A stretch of DNA of 64,000 nt from Saturnia japonica (Eukaryota; Arthropoda; Insecta; Lepidoptera; Saturniidae), in assembly GCA_033032175.1 (NCBI GenBank), contig CM065325.1, positions 15,466,930-15,530,929 of the forward strand. The letters are read 5' to 3'. Below are positions 1 through 11,563 of the stretch, one piece after another (position 1 is the stretch's first letter; each line of letters starts with the position of its first letter). The notes under the pieces are model-generated. The model saw nothing but the letters and a program-made list of their open reading frames with translations, had not been told where the DNA came from and ran no database searches. Made by a program: the position numbers and the translations under genes.

Positions 1-1297
1 ACATGCCATATTACTTTCAAATTTAAAACAACTATCGAGTCACACAATATTGATCTACACATATAATTTTTTATATGTGTTTACTTAAACATCAATAGAT
101 TTAAGTACTTCCAGACATTAGTGCATTTAAACTAACGAGCAGAATGATTAACATTAACGTTTGTTAATTGCGAAGTATTTTAAAGGTTAAAGAAAAGAAA
201 TTTTCGACATTTCAACGACGCTTAACAAGGTATTCTACCCTTGATTAGGTGTTATGTTATTTTGTGGTAAGGGAGCGGTTGTTTTAAAAAACCCTTTTTT
301 TTGTTTAATATTTACACTGCAGAAGGGGTCGCTTGAGGAAATTGTCGAAAGAAACGCTCAGTGGATACCACTGTGACTATGTTTTTTAATTATACTGGAA
401 ATTTCCATAATTTTTTATAGCATTTTTCTATTATTAAATCGTTTCTTTCATCGTGGTTAAAAATTAAGCTCTTTATAATTAAGTGGAAGTGTTGGAAATC
501 CTTTTACAATCATATTAATTAAATAATGATTTTAATGGAATATTATCTTTTTTATGTTATTTTTCTTCCTTTTATTTAACGGCAACAATGTTCGTCCTTA
601 ATTCTGCCAATTTTTTCTAATTATTCTTATAATCTTCAAACAAAGCTCTAACAAGGTTGTGGCCCTTTGTTAAAACTGGAACCAAAATTACATAATATAG
701 GGTCAATTAAAAATGAACACCACATAACATAATACCTAGATCCCGCTAAAAAATCCACATTGTTTTATAATTGAAGATGTTTACGAAGATGGAAAAGCAT
801 AAACTGAGAAATGTAATGAGTTTTTAAGTTTCAATTACTGGAATTGATCTTTGCCCGCTTAGCTTTATAATCACGACTTATGGTAATTAGCTATTATCAT
901 GTTAATTAAAGTATTCGAACCAGGGGTATTAAAATAGTGAGTTCTAAATGAAGAAAGAAATTTTATTAAATTTTTCGCATACTCTTAGCAGCTAGCGGAA
1001 TCTTTTGAAGTGGCTTCTTATTGATTTTTTCCTTCTTATTAATGACAGAACCATTGTTTCCCCACTCGCTAACGTTTCCCGGTACGGTTTAACGTCATCA
1101 CCCCTTTCTCCCTCTCCCAAAGTGTAGGAACCTACATTAATAACAATATTTTGTTCTCGTCCGTCTAAGCCGTCTAAGGTGAGAACGACCCCTTTATTTT
1201 GAGGAAATTACATTGTACCCGCTACGAATAAAAATCTGCGGGGTGGGTGATGTGTAATTTTCGTTTGACCCTTTTGTAGCGGCTAGTGATGTTGTTT
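1..1297. other. AT-rich stretch, no gene recognised
   Basis: No open frame of useful length, no tRNA-like box pair and no transposon coding signature is visible. Long A and T runs dominate. A slightly more GC-rich patch lies near 1040-1180 but shows no codon pattern. Confidence 0.5.
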
Positions 1298-1550
1298 TTT
1301 TTAATGGACGTCAAAAAATGAGGAGGTTCTCAATTCGAATGTATATTTTTTAATGGATATTTAGCCGTTAGGTACTTCTTTGTTTATGAACTGATTTGAA
1401 TGATTCATTTTGACCACCCTTCTCTATCCAACGAAAAAATAATTATTCAAATAGGTTAATAAACAAAGAAATTATGGCTGAACATCCAAAAAAAATGTAT
1501 ATTCGAATTGAGTAGCCTCTGTATTTTTTTTTAATCGGTTAAAAATAATT
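1298..1550. repeat. Head-to-head inverted pair of family D repeat tails
   Basis: The right half (about 1428-1550) carries the family D tail: a CTATCCAAC segment, then ATTATGGCTGAACATCCA, then ATTCGAATTGAG and a TTAATCGGTTAAA end. The left half (about 1298-1412) is the reverse complement of the same tail, with CTCAATTCGAAT and GAGGAGGTTC. The arms are about 110 bp with mismatches and are separated by only about 15 bp, so the DNA or its transcript could fold back. Other family D copies lie at about 17.55, 46.0 and 49.3 kb. The tail resembles the 3' end of a non-LTR retrotransposon, but I cannot assign the family. Confidence 0.75.
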
Positions 1551-2434
1551 TAAATTAATTAAGAATCTTCTAATACAAAAAAAAAAAAAGAATTACATCT
1601 GTCTTACAATAGATCGTCTTAGTTTTTTTTGTATTAACTTAATTACCAGGATCATTTTAAAAGTTGTAACATATTATAACATGCGAAGTTGTTCATATAT
1701 ACGTAAGCACTGGTTGGATATATAGTTCGGTGCTCATTCTGAAAAATCAGATATATTTGGCAGATTTAATCCTCAACTTGTATTATTATTGCATAGAGTT
1801 AAAACGTGTATGTTTACAGACCTATCGTAAAGGCAGCTGGCGTTTTTCCGAGACCGCGAAGGAACGCGGGTAGTGCCTATTAGCGTGAATGCAATTCTAC
1901 AAATATTGCATTCAAGTATCTAAGCTGATAATAACTAAAAATATAATCCAGTAATCTGGATGTACTCTGGTAGCTAAAGGATATTATCATTCATTTATGC
2001 CCACTCGAAACATAATTACACCTAGTTTAACTGATAAGAACGATTTATGAATTTAGGAGTGGAAAGCACGCGACGTTGATCGATGAGTGAAGCGTTTCTT
2101 CCAACGCTACGGTCATTATTTTAAGGAAAAAAATATTATTTAGTGATTATTTTCATTTCATTAATAATATTAAAGTGTAATTTATTTTTAACAAAGGTCA
2201 GTCGGTAAGGGTAAAATGAAATCATTACCGTTTTCTGATTACGCGGCCATTAACATAGAGCAAACGATTTATATTATACGATTCACTATGATTTCGTTTC
2301 TCTTAAATTTTAAGTCTTTACTGAAAACATGCTCACCTAGTAATAGACCTTAAGTTGGAGTACGCCGACGTCGGCGTAGTTTTGGTTACCACATTTTTCT
2401 AGTACCTAGTTGAAATGAAGCGGAGAGTAATTAT
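1551..2434. other. Unannotated AT-rich stretch with a small hairpin
   Basis: No gene is recognised. A perfect 9-bp inverted repeat (GAATGCAAT at 1887-1895, ATTGCATTC at 1905-1913, 9-nt loop) sits beside a GC-balanced patch at 1835-1885. Function unknown. Confidence 0.4.
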
Positions 2435-2511
2435 GAATGTAAAATGAAAGTACACCAGAGGTTCGGAAAATATCTATTCAGAAGAATCAGTAAGAAACTC
2501 GATCGTTTTAT
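2435..2511 (+). repeat. Fragment of the GGTTCGG...AAGAAACTCGATCG repeat
   Basis: This segment aligns with a longer copy at about 42,105-42,260: GAATGT, then GGTTCGGAAAA, then GAAGAA and AAGAAACTCGATCG occur in the same order and spacing. I recognise this as a common lepidopteran interspersed repeat (the usual form is an accggttcggaaa...agaaccggcaagaaactc block), which supports the organism call. It is diverged, so it is old. Confidence 0.6.
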
Positions 2512-3250
2512 TGGCTTTTTATTTTAACTGTAGAAGTATTATTTACAGTATAAACAGCAATAACACTCTCCCTCATTCTATCATGGAACTAAACGACATG
2601 TGTTGGAAAACAACGGCGACATCGGCGACCGTTAAAATATTTAGGTATCTGGGTGGTCGCCGTTGTGTTCGCATTGCACTTTGCTTACCGTCAGTGGTAC
2701 CGAGCTTTAATAAAAAAAACACCATTTCGAGACAGTTTTCATTACGTCTTGGCGAAGTACTTCTGTTCTCATTTGTCACGTCCAATAAATCGAACCCTTC
2801 TGCTAGCTCACTAATTAGGGTGCAGGCTGTTGCATATAATATTGGTGCGGGAAGGAAATGGCTACTCTACGTATAGTGTTATTAGTTTCTTGTACTTATA
2901 TTATGTCATCGATCATACATTGTAAATAGTGCATGACGTCATATTACAATTTTTTCGAGTTTACGTACTTAATGTATAAGAAAATTATATGTGGCATAGA
3001 TGCGGATGGATGGAATAACTAGAATGGATAAAATTAAGTAATATGAAAATAGTACCAGTAGGAAAGAAATTGGGAAGGACTAAGTTAGTGTGGTATAGGT
3101 CAGTGGTAGAAAGTTATGTAAGTAGAATAATGTTAAGTATGAAGGTGGAAAGATATAGATTATGTTACATAGGTGACGTTAGTTTAAGGAGCCCAGTCAT
3201 AATACCAAAACTAAATGGTTTTAAATATATTTGTTTTATATTTTTATAAT
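2512..3250. other. Unannotated stretch, possible very decayed LINE tail at about 3000-3230
   Basis: A 121-codon open frame runs over 2511-2876, but its product is low in complexity and has no motif. At about 3040-3200 the plus strand reads VGKKLGRTKLVWYRSVVES, faintly like the basic C-terminal segment of LINE reverse transcriptases (GKRPRGRPKxRW type). The match is too weak to call a gene. Confidence 0.3.
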
Positions 3251-3603
3251 ATCTAGCGATCGCTCTAAGGTCGAAATTCGACCAGCGACTTTTTAATCAT
3301 AGACTATTTTCTGTGTGACATTTGCAGTATGAACCTAAACAATGAACATTATATCACTTGCTGTCACTTTTCCATGAGTGACAATGTCAATATTTTGGGG
3401 GATCTACGTTCAATGGAACTGGTCGTGTCAGGATTCGTAGTTAAACTTAATTTATTATATTAGTAACAGATAATATAGATAAATTTTACCTTCCTGCACT
3501 CCTTCTCCATATAAACTTTAACCATAACATTTCTCACAGACGTCCGTGCATGCGATACGCTTAAAAAGGAGTACAGAGTTTTTGCTTCACGTATTAATAC
3601 AAT
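3251..3603 (+). repeat. Family B interspersed repeat, copy 1
   Basis: One of three copies (others at about 33,652-34,026 and 47,647-48,011). Shared blocks in order are CTCTAAGGTCGAAATTCGAC, CAGCGACTTTTTAATCATAG, ACTTGCTGTCACTTTTC, GAGTGACAATGTCAATATTT, a TTAGTAACAGAT block, CTGCACTCCTTCT and TTGCTTCACGTATTA at the 3' end. No coding capacity. It is probably a non-autonomous element, class unknown. Confidence 0.8.
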
Positions 3604-5210
3604 GATTAAATGTAAAGACAGAAATTGATACACGTCTAATTACTTCCAAGCTAAGGAAAGCTTGTATTATGGTAAGAGAACAAGAAAAATATTATTTAAT
3701 ATATAAAGAGGTCCAAATAAAATATATATGTCAATTTAAAATAAATACATTCGAATACAATCAGTTTTATCATAAAGTAGAAGATACTCATTTACATAAA
3801 TATAACTAAGTATGTATTACGTATTCATTCTACAATCCTACATTCAGTTGGCAAGTAGGATTTATTTTTCTTTCGAACGCTCATCCGTATTGTTGGCGAA
3901 AACTCAAGGGCCAACTCCACGAGCGGGGGTACCGTGTTATGAATAAATTAGAAAAGTTTACGCCCTCGTCGTGGCCATAAAATACGCGACAATTTATACA
4001 TACATAAAAATCTTGCGTGTGTCTGTTAGTGATTCTATATTTTCTGAACGACTCATTCGATTGAGCTCTTATTTAAATAATATATTTATTTGTTTTATCG
4101 AGGCGATGATTTTCAGATATGTTACGAACCGATAGTTGGCGCTATTGTCCAGCCATTAAGTACCGGAAACAACAGAACAGTATCTACTGGTTCAGCTAGT
4201 ATATGTATATATTTTTTTAATTATGACAATATTTTACTGTGAAAAAATGCAATACCAAATAGATGCTTCATTCAAAGCATATTTAAAATGATACTGAATA
4301 CATGCAAAGAGACAAATATAAATTTATTATCTTGGAGATTAAAATATGTACTTACCTAACAAAAAGGTTTTTTTTTTCAAATTAAGACCTAATTTCATTA
4401 TATTTAATTATAAAGAAAAAAACATCTAAACAGTTCATATTTATGTTACAAATAGTTTATTTTGTACCTATTTATATACTTTTTTTTGTTAATTATAAAT
4501 TAAGAACTATATGCCCACTTAATATTGATGTAATAATTTTAAAGAAATTGTTCGACATTGTTATTATCCGGTAAATTGTTTTAAGATTGAAAATTATTTT
4601 GTAAAATCGCTCTTTTCGTGGGTGCAGGCTTATCCGCGTCTCGCGAGGCTACAATGTCGCCCCTATCGTAATGGCTCTATCGCCTACTGTACCGCCTTAC
4701 TCGCGTTTGTTCTCACTGTACTTTTATGACGCGGACGTTTTCGGTGAAATCCAAAATTTCTAAAAAGTTTTGACATTCGCTCCAAAAGGACTTTTGTATT
4801 ACTTTGGTGATTGTCATATTTTGTTTATGACTTTTCGAGACAGCGATGCTTAGGCCACGGAGTAAGCAATATACTCGAACAAACTAAATAAATATTTAAT
4901 TTAAATTGTATGAATTAAGATGAATGTTTAGTCCGGATTGTTCAACAGATGAACAGTGGCCATTTTAAAATGTAACATTATTTACCTTTACTGGTATTTC
5001 TTACAACCCAACCGTGGTGTGGAAAAATATTTTAACCTAATCAATAAATTTAAAAAACTCTGTAATCCTTATGATGACGTAACCTAACGTATTGAACTCA
5101 GTGGCATGGCAGGGAGAGTCGACATAATACGACATGTTCCCCCAGTGAACCACCCAGATCGTATTAACCTGCTGTCAAATTCTACAACATATTTTTAATT
5201 TTATTCTTAA
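3604..5210. other. Unannotated AT-rich stretch with GC-balanced islands
   Basis: No open frame worth naming. Two islands of more even composition lie at about 3880-4020 and 4610-4740 and do not resemble the repeats elsewhere in the window. On the minus strand, CCTTTTTGTTAG directly abuts GTAAGTAC at 4355/4356, an acceptor-donor juxtaposition discussed in the findings. Confidence 0.4.
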
Positions 5211-5823
5211 ACTAGCTGTGCCCGTGGCGTCGCTCAAGCGGACCACAGAATGCCCGCGCTAAACTTGCTCCTCCGCTTCCGGCTATTTTAAAGATAAAAA
5301 TGCTTATTGTGGGGTTCCTTAGAAGATAGACGTATATTCTTTCGGACTTTTTGTAGGTATTTTTAATGTCTATAATTATGGTATACATTAATTTGCTATA
5401 TCTATTATAGTTTACTCAGCATGAGCCATTTAAGCACCCGAATTGATTCACCAAGACTAGTTTTTTTTTTATTTGCGCGAAACCTTAATTTTTTTCTAAA
5501 ATAAAAGTAGTCTATGATACTCCTTGCTATCTACTCTTGTGTAAAGTTTATGTTCGTATTTTTGTGGTTAAACAATATTGTATATATAACATGCTAATCG
5601 TGATGTCAAATAAATAAACTTATTATTATTATTATTAATATCAGTGAAAGTCCCGTAAAAATCAGTCCAACCGTTTCGGAGATTACCCGGAACAGACAGA
5701 CAGACAAAAATATTATAAATTAGCTTTTTGTTATATGTATCGTATATACTTTCATATGCATTTAGTAAAAAACTGTTATTTTGACATTGCAAACAGACAC
5801 TTCAATTTTATTAATTGTATAGA
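5211..5823 (+). repeat. Family A interspersed repeat, copy 1 (near full length, with an insertion)
   Basis: It starts ACTAGCTGTGCCCGTGG and ends CTTCAATTTTATTAATTGTA followed by TAGAT. Internal landmarks shared with five other copies are ATTTTAAAGATAAAAATGCT, GTTTACTCAGCATGAGCCAT, TCCAACCGTTTCGGAGATTA and a run of ACAGACAGACA. Compared with the copies at 39.6 and 43.3 kb it has about 110 extra bases around 5528-5640, ending in a (TTA)n run. No protein is encoded. The classification (RTE-related, SINE or other non-autonomous element) is open. Confidence 0.8.
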
Positions 5824-6864
5824 TGTGTATTTGGAATTTATTGTGAGATTATTGTGTTTTTTTTTATATTAATAATAAGCGCTTTTCCTGAGTCTTAGTT
5901 TAATTATTTTTCATTAGATCTGAATTGCTAAATAACAATATTCGTAGATCTATCTTCAAAAACGATGTATTTTCATTCGAAATTTCATTCCCTTTCAATT
6001 CTCAAGTTCAATTTCAAAAAATACTTCCTGATATATAACAGTGTAAAAGAAACCTAAATGCAAATATAATACGGTCCTAGCTCCAGTAGTTTGGGCTATG
6101 CGTTGATAAGTCAGTCGGTTATGCTTTTATATAAATATATAGATTAAGTAATTATATATACTTGTCGTCTATATAAAAAAAATTAAATCCACCAAGTCGT
6201 TTTTTTTTTAATTTAAATTTTAACATACAAACGGATAGATCGAAAAAATATTTTAAATGTCAAATTCGAGATTAGTGACGTATATCCAACAATAAATATG
6301 GTATTAAAATACATGCATATACACACCTGTTTGTTATAATTTTTAAATAGATTTTTTATATTTAAATTATAGTTATAAACGTAATCGACCAAAATATAGA
6401 GTACCTAATAAATCATCACATCATGATAATAAAATTTAAAAAAATCACATAATTGACAATAGACTAAATTAACAGTAGGATGAAATTTATTATGCACTTT
6501 GATAATAAAATTCACAGACACGTTGATGTTTCAAATCAATTGAAATCTGTTACCGCTCGAAATTGTTCAATTACGAACAAACAAGCCAGAATGCAGTCTA
6601 AATCAGAGTTGATTTAATCAAGTTCTGCATTGAACTATGTGAATCACAAATATGCATTTAATACAAACGGCACAAAACTTCAACTTTGTCTTGTAGAAAG
6701 TCATCTGTAAGTTTATTTTTAAAATCGCCTATTTATCAAAATCAATTAAAAAAATCTAAGATGGTCGATGCTTTCTGTTGTTGATATGAAAAATAATATT
6801 CGCAGTTGGTTTTACTGAAGTTGTAAGAAATAATAATGTAAAAATGTTTGGTACTTTTATTTAA
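5824..6864. other. AT-rich stretch, nothing recognised
   Basis: Very AT-rich with homopolymer runs. No open frame, RNA gene or repeat copy that I can match within the window. Confidence 0.4.
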
Positions 6865-7829
6865 AACTAGCGGTGCCCGTAAATAATATTGTATTTTCTT
6901 CGTCTTGGTTTTTATTTTTAATTTTTATTAATATTTTATCATTCCTAAACGCATTTTAAATCATTGTTATATCCTATGAATTAAGTAATTAAATAATACA
7001 ATTAACATAAAGTTATTTAAATAAAAGTGTAATTGATTATTTTTATTATCTATCAAGTATGGGTTCATTAGCTTAGTGGTCGTAAGCACGACTGCTATGA
7101 TCGAGGTCCTGGATTCGATTCCCAGGTTGAGCAAAGTGTTATTGGGGTTTCTATGAAAATCTTAGTAGCAGCTCGGAGTTTGGCTCTGTGCCCGATTTAT
7201 GGCAATAAGCTCGCCCCCTATTACATGGGACCTAAAATACATACACGGCGTACTGTGGGTATACATTAGTACACCTCTGCCTAACCCTTCGGGAATACAT
7301 GTGTGATGGTATATAATGTTATGTAAGTAAGGAATTAAGTATGCTGCCCATGTAAATAAAATCATTAAAATCGGTTAAGTTATTTTGAGCTAAATTCAAA
7401 ATTATATTTTTTAACTCGACATTTATACAAAACCACGCATCTTAATTTAAAAAAAAATATTTTTTTTAATTTTTCCAACCACACACTAAAGCTATTTCTA
7501 TTACGAAAGCTTTTCTTATCTAGGTACGATGTAAAACTCTGCAGAGAAAGAGTAAAATATTTTATTTTTGTATTTTATGATTTTTAGAAATATTAATAGC
7601 AATATATCTAATAATCTATAATTATTTATGAATTACATGATTGAAAAAAATTCGCATTCGAGTAAAAAATTCCATAAAAATCAATCAAGACGTTATGGGG
7701 AAAATCCGGACACACAGACAAACATACACATACAGACAGCCAAAAAAATTATAACGTCATATTCGTGATCCGTGCCCGATGTTTATCAAGAAATTTAGGG
7801 AAGAAATACAGACTGAACTATACATTTAT
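6865..7829 (+). repeat. Family F repeat interrupted by a SINE
   Basis: It begins ACTAGCGGTGCCCGT at about 6865 and ends TTATTAATATAGATAAT at about 7829. The interior has the arrangement CCATAAAAATCAATCAAGACG, then GGGGAAAATCCGGACAC, then ACAGACAAACATACACATAC. The related copy at 18.3 kb has the same start and the same ACAGACAG run. A tRNA-derived SINE with its own target duplication sits inside (7062-7336), so the host repeat is the older of the two. Confidence 0.6.
7062..7336 (+). mobile_element. tRNA-derived SINE with 7-bp target duplication
   Basis: The head looks like a tRNA: a box A-like TTAGCTTAGTGGTCG at about 7068, and a box B-like GGATTCGATTCCC at about 7111 (RNA polymerase III internal promoter elements). 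The body contains GCTCGGAGTTTGGCTCTGTG, CCTATTACATGGGAC and CACCTCTGCCTAACCCTTCG, which I recognise as the body of a widespread lepidopteran SINE. It is flanked by AAGTATG at 7055-7061 and 7337-7343, a direct repeat typical of LINE-mediated insertion. It lies inside a family F repeat. The tRNA of origin is not assigned. Confidence 0.85.
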
Positions 7830-9283
7830 TAATATAGATAATATGGAGTGTGTGAAATCAGGTGAGACATATTATAATCGCCATTTTCGTAGCCCGTCTG
7901 AGTGTAGTTATTACTGAAACGCGAATGATGTGAAATGATAATTGTGTTGCGACGTGTCGCCGCGTCGCAGCTCGCAACACGTCGCCCTGGATACTTTACA
8001 AAATGAACTATATTGTATTTTATGATCACGAAGGCATCGTTACTTACAATGTCTTCTGTTGTTACGATTCCGTTTCATTGTACATAGTATTGAATACATT
8101 TTCTATAAATCGAGAATATTGACGATCAGTTTATACCTAGTCACGGTAACTGGTTACACAGTAATCGTTTCGTTTCAACTCGTATTGTTAAAAACTTTTT
8201 GAATTTATTTATTTACTTTGTATAGTTATTCATAAAGAACAATTAGGACGGCTTGAATCAAATCCATCTGTCATATTTTAAATCGATTGAAGATTGAAGA
8301 TTGACTGTTGTATATATTTAACACAACTAAACTGAATTACAATTTTTTTGGTGCAAGTCGCCAGCAAACCAAATTAACTCGCTCTGTCTTTTGTTATTGT
8401 TTTCATCCTTCTTTGAACTATAGCCTGTATTCCTTAACATCTCACTCACTCTTTAAAATAATATTGTATGAAACTATGACTAAAACTATAACTAAAACTA
8501 AAATATGAGGTAAAATGAGTGTTACTAAAGATTGACCTTGAAGTATTTCTGGTAAGTTTAAAGTATCTGACCGTTTCTCCGTTTGTAATCCTGTCAAATA
8601 TCCTTACCATCTTAATAAACGACATATCGAATATATTCCAAAGTCTAAATATTTTATATAATATTATTTTGCCTATCGTTCCACCGAAATCACATCTGAT
8701 TTTAAGTAAAGATGTTAAAGCTAAGCCTAGTAAAAAGGAACGGCTTCCTTCAATGTTACTTAACGTTCGCACGTTCGCGTACTGTGTAATATTATTACAC
8801 GGGTTTAAAGTTTTCTCACATTGATGACGTGCTACTTCTGGTTATTTAAAGATAACTGTAAAATTATTAATTTTGACAGATTTATCGCAATTTGATCCAT
8901 TATACCGTTAAATTTATATTCTAAGCAAAACGAAAAAAAAATATTAATAGATAGATGAAGACTGTTCGACCATCCCGATGGCTATGCGATATACAAAGAA
9001 TACAATATAAAGCAGAAAGTCTTTCGAGTTCAACGTGAGCTGTATATACTAAGGAGAGCTAGAGATCTTCGTAAATGCAAACAAAATAATTTCTTTTATC
9101 CCAAAAATTTGCACAGAACGTATTTTAGCGTCTTTAATTATACAAAATACTTGATTCAAAGAGTAATTTGATCAATGATATATATAAAGTTTATCCAAGT
9201 TATGTTCTATCTGTGTTCCAATATCATCCAAATTCGTTTAGCAGTTTTTGCATGATCAAAATCCAAATGATGCAAAGCCGTTT
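7830..9283. other. Unannotated stretch with a GC-rich hairpin
   Basis: At 7944-7980 a GC-rich patch forms an inverted repeat (GTGTTGCGA ... TCGCAACAC) around GACGTGTCGCC. At 8546-8552 CTGGTAAGTTT matches a 5' splice-site consensus, but no exon is visible upstream. Open frames on both strands at 8446-8824 overlap each other and show no domain. Confidence 0.4.
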
Positions 9284-9470
9284 TTTATACTACTAAGGTA
9301 GCAAAGAAGCGTTTCTGTCTGTCTGACGGTAAGAGGCTACTGTAGCCTAAGGACGCCGGTTTTACTAGAGCTTTACCGACTTTGAACCCTCCTCCCTAAT
9401 TCAACTTACTGCAGGAACACATCACAAGATTATTTGGCTGCGATCTTCCGTAAAGTATTTTATCTATCTA
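9284..9470 (+). repeat. Family C SINE-like repeat, copy 1
   Basis: The order of blocks (a GGTAAG segment, CTACTGTAGCCTA, AACTTACTGCAGGAACACA, GATTATTTGGCTGCGATCTT) matches the copy at 45.3 kb (GGTAAGCGGTTACCGTAGCC, ACACAAGTTTATTTGGCTGA, GATCTTCTGTA). I recognise it as a common lepidopteran repeat. The 3' end is missing here. Confidence 0.6.
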
Positions 9471-10721
9471 CGTCAACTAGTACTGCAAAACAAACATCAA
9501 AAGATCTAACACTTCACATTTATAACATTAGTATGACCACTAATATATTTCGGATAAATAGTGTAATACTTTTATATTTTCTCATGACATTCTAATATAT
9601 TCTTATATAGTAGTTACCAACATTAAAATAACTTCAGTTATCATGAATCTTGATAAACAGAACTGATAAGCTTAAATAACTCTATTAAAAATATTTTAAA
9701 TCTACGAAGACAATATTTCTCATGATATAACTCTTGAAATCACTAATATTTACGACAAACAGCGAACAGTCGCGTCTTCAAGAAAAACAGCTTAAAGACA
9801 TCCTGGAAATGTCAACGTTCAAAGGAAAGTCATTTAAGTTATTTCAAATAGTTTTACTAGCAGTCTGTTTTTGTTTTCATGTTTTTCCTAAGAATCTTAA
9901 CATTCTTATACCTGGTCTTAGTAGTAGAGAGAAATATTTTAAAGGATTTATTTTGTTAGATTTGTTATTGATGTAAAGATAAGGCGCCATATTATCAATA
10001 ACTAAAATACATGGGTTTCTAGCTGAACTATACAATAACAGCACTTGACAAGTACATTCAACTACAGACAACTGTGAAACGATAAGGCCTGTCTGTAACA
10101 GAAACAATATCCATTCTGCGGAGTGCAGCCTATTGAAATGCAAAAACATTTCTTTGATACGTACAAAACTTCCATTCTAGAAGTATGTAAATTATACCGT
10201 GTTTTACCAGAAATAGCATTTATACAATGTTATTTCAGATTTTTACCCATTAGCTTAAGTACTATATAGTCGAAAATGAAAACAACTTTAAGAGACTCAT
10301 GGCATAATAATCGTATCTTGATATATTGTGTCTTTTATTATAGATTAAACATAAATTGATGTATTTATACAAGATAGAATACATAAGTTATTCTGATTAT
10401 AGTTATTACTTGCAAAAAAGTTCGGATTGATACAGAACTTCGCACGCCAGGAGTGTTTTGAGTGAGTTGTGACGTTTAAATTGCTTATGAAAGCTATTAG
10501 TGGAAGCACGAAAGCTCGCTTGCTGTTTTAAAATTCTTGAAAAACAATTTAACTTACGCTTGATTTTGTATTCTAACTGCGAAAAGATTAATGGGTATCT
10601 GAAACACAATTATAAAATTAGTAAAGCATGCAAGAGATTAATTTTAAAATTCTAACACAATAGCCAACAAATTCATATCATTACATCTCCATGATTTTAT
10701 TGCTTATTACTAATGGTATGA
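9471..10721. other. AT-rich stretch, nothing recognised
   Basis: Short open frames on both strands (up to 90 codons) overlap each other and carry no motif. No repeat copy or RNA gene is recognised. Confidence 0.35.
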
Positions 10722-11030
10722 AATGACGCTGAGTGGTAGCGTGTACGGGCACCGTTCCGATTGACGTAAGTTCGAATCTTTACAATAAGCCTGAGCAAGA
10801 GCTGGTGAAGGAAAAGATCGCAATGAAACTATAGTATAGTTAGAGGACATTTTCTATTGACTATGTATATCATACAGATGTATCACGGCAACTGCAATTA
10901 AGAGCCATTTCATCCACTAGCCTTAGCATATTACTATTTTGAACCACGTCATCACTTAAGATTAAGTGAGATTGTTGGCAATGGCTAAAACTATAGAGAG
11001 TAATAAAAATAGATATTGCAATTTCTAAAA
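10722..11030 (+). mobile_element. tRNA-derived SINE family S, copy 1 (near full length)
   Basis: The head has CGCTGAGTGGTAGCGTG (box A-like) and AAGTTCGAATCTTTAC (box B-like) at about 10,728-10,782. The body has CTGAGCAAGAGCTGGTGAAG, then CACGGCAACTGCA, CCACTAGCCTTAGCATATTA, CACTTAAGATTAAGTGAGAT and CTAAAACTATA. The same order is seen at 33.1, 34.7, 36.1 and 52.5 kb. It has diverged from the other copies and is probably silent. Confidence 0.65.
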
Positions 11031-11563
11031 CCAATCTAAGCGAAACCCATACAATGGTAAACAAGAGAGTTTGCGGTATACTGTGAACATTTGAAATCCG
11101 GTTTCGCTTTGTGCTACGACAAATCGAAACTGTCATACCGTATTTAGGAGCTTTGATCTTTTGATATACGATTATAGGCAATCATTGACTTAAATTTGCA
11201 TTGAGTTCTCTATCAAAAGTATTTAGTTAAGCATTATATAGAATTTAAGGTGATGCTTGAAATTGTTAACAGCATTATCGCGTCGAATCGGTTCAGCTTA
11301 AGGAAATTTATTACTCCAAAAAACAGAACACATTATGAGAATAACATATATGTTTGACACAATATAGGTACATATCTTGAAAGATCTATTTAGTGAGTTA
11401 AAAAGGAAAATCATTTGAAATAGATTGATTGCAAAATATTAACATTAATGATATAAATTTGTAAGAAAAAGAAAGTACCTACTTGAATAAATAAAATAGT
11501 TATGTTATGACTTAAAATAAATAATTATTATTTAAATATATTTTTAAAGTTGCTTTAAATATG
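11031..11563. other. AT-rich stretch, nothing recognised
   Basis: No gene or matching repeat seen. It borders the truncated mariner on its right. Confidence 0.35.

Noticed and set aside
2511..2876. 121-codon plus-strand open frame
   Set aside because: No motif, composition like the surroundings, and overlapped by an antisense frame. Length is expected by chance in 64 kb.
3001..3230. Possible LINE C-terminus (VGKKLGRTKLVW...)
   Set aside because: Only a faint resemblance to GRPK-type segments; no second motif supports it.
5612..5640. CRISPR-like or regularly spaced repeats
   Set aside because: Only simple (TTA)n and other microsatellites are seen; no array of repeats and spacers exists in the window.
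7062..7130. Functional tRNA gene
   Set aside because: Box A and box B are present, but the sequence does not fold as a complete tRNA by eye, and the segment continues into a SINE body with a target duplication.
8446..8824. Overlapping frames of 108 and 101 codons on opposite strands
   Set aside because: They mirror each other, lack domains and are low-complexity in places (repeats of ACTAAAACTA).
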